Assembly (NCBI GenBank): GCA_003456125.1 | Contig: DMPD01000172.1 | Coordinates: forward strand, 615 to 18,200 | Source of the DNA: Cyanobacteria bacterium UBA8156 | Lineage (GTDB): Bacteria; Cyanobacteriota; Cyanobacteriia; Pseudanabaenales; Pseudanabaenaceae | DNA: 17,586 bases | Direction of reading: 5' to 3' | In this document: positions 1 to 7,300 of the stretch, piece after piece | Numbering within the stretch: position 1 is the first letter of the stretch | Layout: the number at the start of each line of letters is the position of its first letter | Notes under the pieces: model-generated | Told to the model about the DNA's origin: nothing | The model's database searches: none | The model's input: only the letters and a program-made list of their open reading frames with translations | Program-made: the position numbers and the translations under genes

Positions 1-26
1 GCGCTACCAAGCTGCGCTACGCCCCG
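1..26 (-). tRNA. tRNA-Pro, 5' part only (window edge)
   Basis: Read on the minus strand, the first 26 bases form the acceptor 5' strand CGGGGCG, then TA, then a D-arm with GCGC/GCGC stem and an AGCTTGGTA loop containing the invariant GG. The anticodon and 3' half lie outside the window. The C at position 1 is characteristic of bacterial tRNA-Pro (C1-G72), and cyanobacterial tRNA-Pro genes begin almost identically; this is recalled knowledge, not a search. The anticodon is not visible, so the isoacceptor cannot be named. The tRNA class is very likely, the amino acid somewhat less certain. Confidence 0.8.
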
Positions 27-88
27 ATTCCTGCTTTTTATGCAGGGATTTCATTATAGCAACGGGTGCGCTCTTCGACAACCCGATT

Positions 89-937
89 TTAGGTTTCAGA
101 CAAAGATTGAAAAATGGCGATCGCCACTTCCCGGAAGCCATCGGGGCTTAACGGGAGGTCTGCTAAATCGCGGGTTACGGCCGAGTAGCATTGACGAAAG
201 CGCTCCACTTGGGTGCCAATGTCGGGGGGGACATCGAACAGGGTGATGTCGTCGTCTATAGGCTCGGGCGTAGTTTCGGGAAAGGATTCCGGCTCGGCGG
301 CCAGGTGAAATTCGTGTCCTTCAAACACAGCGGTCACCGATTGACCCCGCACCAAGGTTTGGGCATAGGCTTTGTTGCGCACGGTTACTTCCAGAATTTC
401 GCCGCTGGGGGTATGGACGATCGCCCGTTCTCCGCTCCACCGTTGAAAGGTACCTTCGATTGGGGTTGAGGATTTGGGCGGGCGGATGGGAAACACCTGA
501 GTCGGGACAAAGGTATCGGTGCTATCAACGGCAATGGATTTAATGCTGCGGGTCGCCGGGGTGCGAATGGCGGCGGTCAGCTCCGCTGGGATCACATTGG
601 TGCAAACGTAGCGAGCTTGGACGCTGCCCCCAAAACCGATGATGTCGCCGTCCTTGAGATCCCAGGAAAAACAGGGACGACCGTTGACTGTAATGCCGTT
701 GGCGCTGCGTTTGCCTTGGGCGTTGCCGTCAACAATCCGGTAGCGATACCCTTCTTTGGCGCTGGGTTGCGGGGTGCGCAACAACAGAGCGTGTTGGCGC
801 GAGACCGCCGCCGAGTGCAGCACAATGGCGCTGGTGGGATCGCGACCCAAGGAATAGGCACTGCCTTCAACGCTGTAGATGTTCCGACCTTCGTCGTCCT
901 CTACAATCAACAGGTGGCGAAACGATCCCGGATCCAT
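89..937 (-). CDS. FHA-domain protein (phosphothreonine-binding)
   Basis: A 282-residue soluble protein with an N-terminal forkhead-associated domain at about residues 8-110. The signature residues are present: G31-R32 in SLGRD, the SRQH motif at 46-49, and N80-G81 followed by VNG at 84-86. FHA domains bind phosphothreonine peptides made by Ser/Thr kinases, so the protein is probably an adaptor in such signalling. Residues 110-160 are a Pro/Thr-rich linker. The rest (about 160-282) has a short beta-rich stretch and a C-terminal helical segment rich in Phe, Arg and Leu that I do not recognise. The ATG start places the FHA domain a few residues from the N-terminus, as is usual. The gene is 15 bp downstream of the HNH nuclease gene on the same strand, so they may be co-transcribed. 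No catalytic domain is visible and the partner is unknown. Confidence 0.9.
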   Translation of the reverse strand: MDPGSFRHLLIVEDDEGRNIYSVEGSAYSLGRDPTSAIVLHSAAVSRQHALLLRTPQPSAKEGYRYRIVDGNAQGKRSANGITVNGRPCFSWDLKDGDIIGFGGSVQARYVCTNVIPAELTAAIRTPATRSIKSIAVDSTDTFVPTQVFPIRPPKSSTPIEGTFQRWSGERAIVHTPSGEILEVTVRNKAYAQTLVRGQSVTAVFEGHEFHLAAEPESFPETTPEPIDDDITLFDVPPDIGTQVERFRQCYSAVTRDLADLPLSPDGFREVAIAIFQSLSET

Positions 938-952
938 GGCGATGCCCCAACG

Positions 953-1285
953 CTATCTCCAGTATCCTCGAAACTGGCCAAAGTGTTTCTTGGCATGGCA
1001 AGATCGGCACAATGAGATCAAGTCGTCTAGGTCTTCATTTCCCAAAAGCCTAGGATATTCAAGGTGATGAACAACGGTGGCAACCGCGCCGCACTCTTGG
1101 CACGTCTCTAGGTCTCTTTTCAAAATCTCATTACTTAGTTTGCGCCACCACTCCGTGTTCACGTATTCATCGTAATCTGTACACGAAGCAACTCTGTCAA
1201 GCATTTCTCTGGTAGAAATCATTTCTTCAACGATATCCGCCTCAGGATAACCATAGCTAGAATCATCTTCAAGAGGATTAGTCAT
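953..1285 (-). CDS. Small HNH-family nuclease
   Basis: A 110-residue protein with a compact HNH (beta-beta-alpha metal) domain in its C-terminal half. Two CxxC pairs (C62/C65 and C93/C96) can hold a structural zinc. H73-H74 in VVHH, N83 in LGNED and H97 directly after the second CxxC supply the His-Asn-His set, with a further H101 in AKKHF. Residues 1-55 are acidic and helical with no known fold. Proteins this small with an intact motif may be stand-alone HNH nucleases from phages, restriction systems or mobile elements; the target cannot be read from the sequence. Base composition is visibly more A+T-rich than the neighbours and the gene lacks HIP1 sites, suggesting recent arrival. The ATG has no clear Shine-Dalgarno sequence. 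The gene lies 15 bp upstream of the FHA gene on the same strand. Confidence 0.82.
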   Translation of the reverse strand: MTNPLEDDSSYGYPEADIVEEMISTREMLDRVASCTDYDEYVNTEWWRKLSNEILKRDLETCQECGAVATVVHHLEYPRLLGNEDLDDLISLCRSCHAKKHFGQFRGYWR

Positions 1286-1390
1286 GGTCTTGATCTGTGT
1301 TTTTTGTGGGTGCTTGAGCCCAGAGATTCTAGAACGGTATCATAAACTCAAGAGCTTTTGTATTTTTTTCGATGCTGTATCGACGACGCG

Positions 1391-1420
1391 CGCTGCCAGA
1401 GGTGGATTTGAACCAACCGT
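1391..1420 (-). other. tRNA 3'-half-like fragment (T-arm and acceptor strand)
   Basis: The minus strand reads GTTGG-TTCAAAT-CCACC followed by TCTGGCAG. This is a T-loop with the usual TTCAAAT heptamer, a T-stem with 4 of 5 pairs, and a run that could be an acceptor 3' strand. No matching acceptor 5' strand or anticodon arm exists in the preceding 80 bases, which instead hold the peroxiredoxin terminator. It could be the 3' end of a tRNA left by an integration event, or chance. A perfect 12-bp palindrome TACATCGATGTA adjoins it at 1420-1431. Confidence 0.35.
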
Positions 1421-1437
1421 ACATCGATGTATCCCGT

Positions 1438-1467
1438 AAAAAACGGGAACTCTCATCAGAGTTCCCG
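1438..1467 (-). terminator. Rho-independent terminator of the peroxiredoxin gene
   Basis: A perfect 9-bp inverted repeat (1444-1452 with 1459-1467, arms CGGGAACTC and GAGTTCCCG) encloses a 6-nt loop. On the minus strand it is followed at once by six T residues (1438-1443). It begins 37 bases after the peroxiredoxin stop codon. The run of A on the plus strand is on the wrong side for termination in that direction, so it serves the minus strand. Confidence 0.88.
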
Positions 1468-1503
1468 CTCCATCAGCAAAACATAGCTGCTTTCAGTGTT
1501 TGA

Positions 1504-2037
1504 TTAGGCTTTCGCCTCTTTCAGGTAAGCCAGCATGGTATCGGCATCCGACACCTCAAACGGATCGGTAGGGCACACATCCGCGTAGCCCGGCTCCACA
1601 AACATCTTCTCGATCTGACCGTCGTTGACGACCATCGAGTAGCGCCAAGACCGCATCCCAAACCCCAAGTTCGACTTGTCTACCAACATCCCCATCTTGC
1701 GGGTGAACTCCCCGTTCCCGTCCGGCAACAAGAAGACGTTTTTGGCTCCCTGCTTCAGACCCCACTGATACATCACGAAGGCATCGTTCACGGATAGACA
1801 AATGACCTCGTCTACCCCTTGGGCCTTGATTTCGTCGTACAGCTCTTCGTAACGGGGCAAGTGGGTCGAAGAACACGTCGGGGTAAAGGCCCCGGGCAGC
1901 GAGAACAACACCACCCGTTTGCTGCCAAAGAGTTCGGCGGTCGTCCGGTCTTGCCACCGGAAAGGATTTTCGCCACCGACCGATTCATCCCGCACCCGCG
2001 TCTTAAACACTACGTCCGGTACCCGTTCCAAAACCAT
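1504..2037 (-). CDS. Peroxiredoxin, Prx5/type II family
   Basis: A 177-residue thiol peroxidase that reduces H2O2 and alkyl hydroperoxides in the cytosol, usually recycled by glutathione/glutaredoxin or thioredoxin. The Prx5-type active site [14 protein letters not shown] carries the peroxidatic Cys in TPTC, with the assisting Thr in the same motif and the conserved Arg in MRSWRYS. A second Cys in ADVCPTDPF near the C-terminus is a candidate partner residue. The protein closely resembles what I recall of Synechocystis Sll1621, including SLPGAF and [10 protein letters not shown] chose the ATG at 2037 rather than an in-frame TTG at 2061 because Sll1621-type proteins begin near [11 protein letters not shown] and an AAAGG lies 8 nt upstream. 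The gene has its own sigma-70-like promoter and intrinsic terminator, so it is monocistronic. Confidence 0.95.
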   Translation of the reverse strand: MVLERVPDVVFKTRVRDESVGGENPFRWQDRTTAELFGSKRVVLFSLPGAFTPTCSSTHLPRYEELYDEIKAQGVDEVICLSVNDAFVMYQWGLKQGAKNVFLLPDGNGEFTRKMGMLVDKSNLGFGMRSWRYSMVVNDGQIEKMFVEPGYADVCPTDPFEVSDADTMLAYLKEAKA

Positions 2038-2076
2038 GGTTTTGCCTTTGTTGCGAAACAACCTAACTCGTACTCA

Positions 2077-2105
2077 TATTAAGTATGGATTTAAGGTTTT
2101 GTCAA
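2077..2105 (-). promoter_or_regulatory. Sigma-70-type promoter of the peroxiredoxin gene
   Basis: On the minus strand a consensus -35 TTGACA (2100-2105) is separated by exactly 17 bp from TTAATA (2077-2082). Transcription would start near 2070, giving a leader of roughly 30 nt before the ATG at 2037. This is the clearest promoter in the window and fits a well-expressed housekeeping antioxidant. No operator is recognisable. Confidence 0.75.
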
Positions 2106-2137
2106 GATTTGAGCCACGCACTAAGATGACAACAGAC

Positions 2138-2143
2138 AAGGAG
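2138..2143 (+). promoter_or_regulatory. Shine-Dalgarno sequence of the cellulose synthase gene
   Basis: AAGGAG lies 8 nt before the ATG at 2152. It is the strongest ribosome-binding site in the window and fixes the start of the glycosyltransferase. Confidence 0.8.
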
Positions 2144-2151
2144 CCACGATT

Positions 2152-4347
2152 ATGACCCTGACCCGACGACCGCTGCCGCTGTGGGGCTTGAGCTGGCTGG
2201 TGCTGGTGCTGTTTGGAGCGATCGCCACGGCGATTTGGTTGGTGGTGACGGAGCGGTGGCAGCCGGTCTTGATGCAGTTGGATCGGTGGCAGCAGATGCC
2301 GCCCCTGTGGCTGGCGGTGCCGATGGTGGCGGCCAAGTTTTTGGTGGCCTGGGCGATCGCGCTGACTTTGGGGTTATGGGGGATCACCAAGGTTTTTCCC
2401 GAACCAACGCCGCGATCGCGGGTGGTGGTAGTGGGCATTTTGTGGGTGTTGGCTGTGCGGTACGTGCTGTGGCGCGCCACTTCGACCCTGATTCTGGCGC
2501 CGACGGGGGTGGCGCTGCTCAGCGTGGGGTTGTTTGCCCTCGAACTGTTGGTTTTGGGCAACGGGATGTTGCAAATGTTGTTGTTGGTGCGCACCCGCGA
2601 TCGCCGAGCGGAAGCGGAGCGCCATGCCGAGGCGGTGCGATCGGGGCGGTACACCCCGACGGTGGATGTCCTGATTCCCACCTACAACGAGCCGGCATTT
2701 ATCTTGCGGCGGACGGTGATCGGTTGCCAAGCTATGGTCTATGGCCCCAAAACCATCTATCTGTTGGACGATACCCGGCGGCCCGAAATTCAAGCGCTGG
2801 CGGCGGAGTTGGGGTGTGAATACCGCACCCGACCCGACAACCGTCACGCCAAAGCCGGGAATCTGAACCACGCGATCGCCCACACCCACGGTGAATTGAT
2901 CGTGTGTTTTGATGCCGATTTTGTCCCCACCCGCAACTTTTTGGAACGGACGGTGGGCTTTTTTCAGGATGCGGGGGTGGCTTTGGTGCAGACCCCTCAG
3001 AGTTTTTACAATGCCGATCCGGTGGCCCGCAATTTGGGGTTGGAAAACATTTTGGTACCGGAGCAGGAGGTGTTTTACCGGCAGGTTCAGCCAGCGCGGG
3101 ATGGCACCGAGAGCGTGGTGTGTGCCGGCACTTCGTTTGTGTTGCGCCGCCAGGCTTTGCAGGCGGTAGGAGGAGAATTCGTCACCCAATCCCTCAGCGA
3201 GGATTACTTTACGTCGGTGCGGTTGTCGGGGCAGGGCTTTCGCCTGGTGTATTTGGATGAGAAATTGAGTGCGGGGGCGGCTCCCGATGATATGGCGGCC
3301 CAGGCGACCCAGCGCCTGCGGTGGGCCCGGGGTACATTGCAGGCTTTTTTCTTGGCGGAAAATCCGCTGACCTTGCCGGGACTGAGCCTTTGGCAACGGT
3401 TGGCCCACCTCAACGGGATTTTGCATTGGTTTTCCAGCTTGGCGCGGGTGGTGTTTTTGCTGGGGCCCCTGGTCTATGCGTTTGCCGATGTGGTGCCGGT
3501 GCGGGCCACCCTCCCGGAATTGCTGTTTTTCTTTTTGCCTCAATACCTGGCTACCTGGGTCACGTTCGGCTGGTTGAGCTACCGCACCCGTTCCCTGGTG
3601 ATTTCCGAAATCTACGATGTGGTGCTTTGTTTTCCGCTGGCATTGACGGTGATCCAAACGCTATGGCGACCTTTTGCCAAGGGATTTAAGGTGACACCTA
3701 AAGGGGAGCAGCGCGATCGCCTGGTTTTTAACTGGAGCTTGGCGATTCCTTTGCTGTTGGTATTTGGGACGACGGCCCTGAGTTTATGGGTGAATTTGGC
3801 CCGGTGTATCATCGCACAGATGGAGCCCGGCCACCTCAAAGGCTTGGAGTTGGGTTTGTTCTGGAGTATCTACAACCTCTTGCTGCTGGCGGTGGCGCTA
3901 CTGGTGATGTTCGATGTGCCCAAGCGGGACTTGTACGAATGGTTTGCCCTCAAACGTTTGGTGAAAATCACGGCGGAGAATGGGGCGATCGCCTGGGGGG
4001 TCACCACCGCTTTGTCCGAAGGGGCCGCGCGCATCGAATTCACCCAAACGGCGATCGCGATCGATGCGCCTCAGTCCGTCACGGTGGGAATTTTGGAGGA
4101 GGAACTAACCCTGCAGGCGGTTTTAACGGGGGGGGGGGCCACCGGCATGGTGACATTTAGCGCAGTGACCTTGCCCCAGCACCGGCGGTTGGTGGAAATG
4201 TTGTTTTGTCGGCCGGGCCAATGGCAGCGATCGCAACACCCGGGAGAACTGGCTTCCCTCTGGTTGTTGGTGCGCAGTGTGATCTTCCCCCGGGTGCTGT
4301 TTGCCCGGCGACGGGAGCCGGCACCCCTGGCGATCGCCCAAGGCTAG
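2152..4347 (+). CDS. bcsA: BcsA-type processive glycosyltransferase (cellulose synthase catalytic subunit)
   Basis: A 731-residue inner-membrane GT2 enzyme expected to polymerise UDP-glucose into a beta-1,4-glucan and push it through its own channel. N-terminal membrane helices lie at about 11-32, 52-75, 89-108 and 112-146. The cytoplasmic GT domain follows: DVLIPTYNE (162-170), D196-D197, HAKAGNLNH (222-230), DAD (244-246), TPQ (271-273), SED (339-341, in place of the usual TED) and QRLRW (377-381). More membrane helices follow (about 412-560), interrupted by the BcsA gating-loop motif FKVTPKG (502-508). The C-terminal 150 residues sit where BcsA carries a c-di-GMP-binding PilZ domain, but no RxxxR and only ALSEGA in place of DxSxxG are visible, so binding is doubtful. 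No bcsB or endoglucanase gene is adjacent. A hyaluronan- or other beta-glycan synthase is less likely given FKVTPKG. It converges on the CheA-like gene with a 4-nt overlap. Confidence 0.88.
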   Translation: MTLTRRPLPLWGLSWLVLVLFGAIATAIWLVVTERWQPVLMQLDRWQQMPPLWLAVPMVAAKFLVAWAIALTLGLWGITKVFPEPTPRSRVVVVGILWVLAVRYVLWRATSTLILAPTGVALLSVGLFALELLVLGNGMLQMLLLVRTRDRRAEAERHAEAVRSGRYTPTVDVLIPTYNEPAFILRRTVIGCQAMVYGPKTIYLLDDTRRPEIQALAAELGCEYRTRPDNRHAKAGNLNHAIAHTHGELIVCFDADFVPTRNFLERTVGFFQDAGVALVQTPQSFYNADPVARNLGLENILVPEQEVFYRQVQPARDGTESVVCAGTSFVLRRQALQAVGGEFVTQSLSEDYFTSVRLSGQGFRLVYLDEKLSAGAAPDDMAAQATQRLRWARGTLQAFFLAENPLTLPGLSLWQRLAHLNGILHWFSSLARVVFLLGPLVYAFADVVPVRATLPELLFFFLPQYLATWVTFGWLSYRTRSLVISEIYDVVLCFPLALTVIQTLWRPFAKGFKVTPKGEQRDRLVFNWSLAIPLLLVFGTTALSLWVNLARCIIAQMEPGHLKGLELGLFWSIYNLLLLAVALLVMFDVPKRDLYEWFALKRLVKITAENGAIAWGVTTALSEGAARIEFTQTAIAIDAPQSVTVGILEEELTLQAVLTGGGATGMVTFSAVTLPQHRRLVEMLFCRPGQWQRSQHPGELASLWLLVRSVIFPRVLFARRREPAPLAIAQG
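4128..4138 (+). repeat. G11 homopolymer inside the cellulose synthase gene
   Basis: Eleven consecutive G residues encode the Gly run in LTGGGATG, in the C-terminal PilZ-like region. Other G runs in the window reach only 7 or 8 (for example near 224-230 and 13403-13410). As printed the reading frame is intact. A tract of this length is prone to slippage, either in the cell or in sequencing. Confidence 0.9.
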
Positions 4348-7300
4348 CGATCGGTAACCGGGGTGGTAAGCTGCTGCATCAAGCTGAGCATCTCTTCGTT
4401 GCGGTAGGGCTTGTTGACATAGGCCGTAGCCCCCAACTCCTCGGCCTGCTGCCGGTGGCGTTCGTTGGTTCGCGAAGTGAGTACCACAAACGGCACATTG
4501 CGGCTGATTTCCCGGCTCCGCACCCGCTGCAACAGGGTGTAGCCATCCATGCGCGGCATTTCCAAATCAGAAATAATGGCTCCGGGTTGCAAGCCGTTGT
4601 CCAGTTTTTCCAGAGCCTCTACCCCATCCCGGGCCTGGACAGTCGCAAAGCCAGCGCTTTCCAGCAAAGAAGCCAGATAGCGCCGGACATTGATGGAATC
4701 GTCCACCAACAAAATCAGTTGGGGGCTACGCCGGGCCAAAATTTCGCGGGCCGATTGGCGCTTCTGTTTTTCCAACAGCCGCAATTGGGTGTTTTCTTCG
4801 TTGGGCTGAAACAGCATTTCCCCCGGTGCAAACAGAGGAATCACGCGGCTATCCGACAGCACCGCACAGCCGCAAAAAGGAAACGAGAGGGTCATCCCCC
4901 CCGCCAACCGCTGGAGGGTAGCTTCCTGTTCGCGCCAACAGGCATCGACCGCCAACGCATATTGATGATCGCCGCTCTGCAACACCACCAGGACATTTTC
5001 TTGATCGGGGTCTTCAAACACCGGCAGTTCTTGCCGGCGACAGTTCACCCGGAAGCGATCCTGAGCGTTGATCCAGGAAATGGTGCGATGCCCCCAAATC
5101 ACGGTGCGGCTATCGCCGGGCGGTGCCGCCAAAATGTCCCGGACGTGTTCGGTACGCACCGCGACCATGGCGGGCCCGATGCGCAAAAGCAGCACCCGCA
5201 CCATTAACAACACATAGGGCAACTGGAGGTTGAGCCGGCTGCCCCGCCCGGTGACAAAATCCGGCCGCAGGGCAATCCCCAATGCCTGGCAACGATGGGC
5301 GATCGTGGCCCCCGGTGCCCCGGGCTGAAAGATATCAAAAGGCAGTCCCGCGCCATCATCGGTGATTTCCAGGTTGAGGGTGTCGCCCACCGCCCCCCCG
5401 CGCATCCGTAGTGTCGCCGTTGCCGGTTTCCCCAGGCGTTGGCGTTCGGCGGGCCCTTCGACACTCCGCTCGACCAACAGCTTGAGTAAATCCCCCAGGG
5501 GGCCCGCCAGTTTACCCACAAAAGCGCGATCCAGTGCCGCCGTGCTGTTCTCGACGATCAGCTGTACGGATGGCAGCGCCAGCCCCTGAGCCAGTTGCTG
5601 TCCCAAGCCACCCAGAGAGCACAACCGCTCGTCCCGCGCCAATTCCTGCACCTGCCAAATCTGACGCTGGCGATCGGCATTGGCCTGCTCCATTTCAAAC
5701 AAAGCCAGATCAATGTCTTCACTAATTTCTCGCAACCGCAATAGGCCTTCTGGCAAAACCCCATTTGGGGAAGAATTTTCAGCGGCGGCTTCGGTCGCAG
5801 TCCCCAGGTTGCGACTACTGCCCAACAGGGAGCGCACTGCCGTCCGCAACTGCTGCAGTTGCCAATTCAAGACAATTTGCCCAGCCCCCAGATCGGCAGC
5901 CACATCGTACAACTGATGTCCGGGAAGAGCGGTCGCTACCGGTTCCATGGCAGTAAACACAACCGACTCAACCCCCGAAAACACGGGACGGCTTACGGGC
6001 CGTACGTTGGGCAAAGCGGGTGGCTCTCCGTCAAACGTGGCGGCCAAGTCTGAGAGCTGATTGCTAAGACCGAGGGCCGGTAGGCTCTGGGTCTCATCAC
6101 TCACACTATTACTGTCATTATCACTGACATCGTCACTCAGATCAAAATTCAAAGCCTCAAACTCGGTGGAGGATACCATCGTCGGCTCTGCCACCGCCAG
6201 GGTTTGCTCCAGATCGATGAAATCCCCATCCGATAGCGTGGTGGGAAGATCTAGGCTGGTCAAAGATTGCACCTCTTCTCCCCAAGGCTGGGCCAGCGAC
6301 TCGAGGGAGACCATGGCAGAAAGATCATCCATGTCCGGCAACGCCGCATCCAAATCGGTTAGCAGGCTGTCTAAAGAAGTTTCTGGGTTTTCATCACCTG
6401 CGGACTCTACCTCACTCGTGTGTTGCGGGAAGCGCTCCGCGGATGTGAGGGAGGGGGTTACCCCTGAGGAGTTTCCATCAACCTCAGGAGGAGTGGGTTC
6501 TACCCAGGGATTCAATCCCGCCAAAGCCTCGGCCATGGTTTCCGCTTCTGAAACCAACCCCGACTCATACCCGGATTCTTGCCAAAAATTTACATCCCCC
6601 AATCCCTCAACATTCGCCCTTTCCGTGGTTGCCGCGGTGAAATCCGACTCATAGACCGACTCTATCCCTCGGTCTGTTGCCAGTTCTTCCCCAAAGCCCC
6701 AGTCTCCCAATCCTTCGACGGTGAGTTCCTCGGTGGTTGCTGCAGTGAAATCTGATTCACGGCTCAGCTCCATGCCTGCATTGGTGGCAGGCTCTTCCCC
6801 AAAGCCCCAGTCTCCCAATCCTTCGACGGTGAGTTCCTCGGTGGTTGCTGCAGTGAAATCCGATTCATGACTCAACTCCATCCCTACACCGGTGGCGGCT
6901 TCTTCCCCAAAGCCCAGTCCACTTAGTCCCGCGGTGGTTAGCTCTTCGTTGAACAAATTATTCACGGGGGCCATTTCACTGATGTCGGCGGCGATCGCCC
7001 CCTTTTCTTCCGGCCAAGGCCCGTCGCTCCCTTCCTCTACACCAAATGCTGGAGCTGGATCTTCGTGGTCAGGGGACTGGTCTTCTTCCCAAAGGTTGGG
7101 TTCCGGGGTGGGATACAGGTCGGCTCTGGGCTCCGTTTCTTCCACCTCCTCCAGCGCGTCATCAAAAAAATCGGCAGGTGCTTCGGCCGCTGGCTCAAAC
7201 CACGCAAAGGGATCGGCCGTACCGGCGCTTTCTTCGCTCGCAAAAAGTTCGGTGTCGTTGACATCGGGAAACTCGAAGGGCCCCTCAGACTCGCTCGGAA

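Noticed and set aside
1391..1420. Complete tRNA gene
   Set aside because: Only a T-arm with one mismatch and a 3' strand can be drawn. No D-arm, anticodon arm or acceptor 5' strand lies upstream on that strand.
1433..1447. Small second hairpin CCCGT/ACGGG
   Set aside because: It has a five-base stem with an A-rich loop and competes with the stronger 9-bp terminator stem. It is probably a by-product of the terminator tail.
1504..2061. Longer peroxiredoxin starting at a TTG (8 extra residues)
   Set aside because: Known family members start at the downstream ATG, which has an AAAGG at good spacing.
2374..3657. Long minus-strand open frame of 427 codons within the cellulose synthase gene
   Set aside because: It is the antisense shadow of a gene with every GT2 motif. 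Its translation is rich in His, Gln, Pro and Arg, with no domain or ribosome-binding site.
4206..5207. 333-codon plus-strand frame over the end of bcsA and the CheA receiver region
   Set aside because: It overlaps confirmed coding sequence on both strands and has no recognisable domain.
6510..6941. CRISPR array or other non-coding repeat
   Set aside because: The 108-bp period is in frame within one gene with no alternating spacers. The same applies to the 39-bp and 15-bp repeats; no CRISPR array is present in the window.
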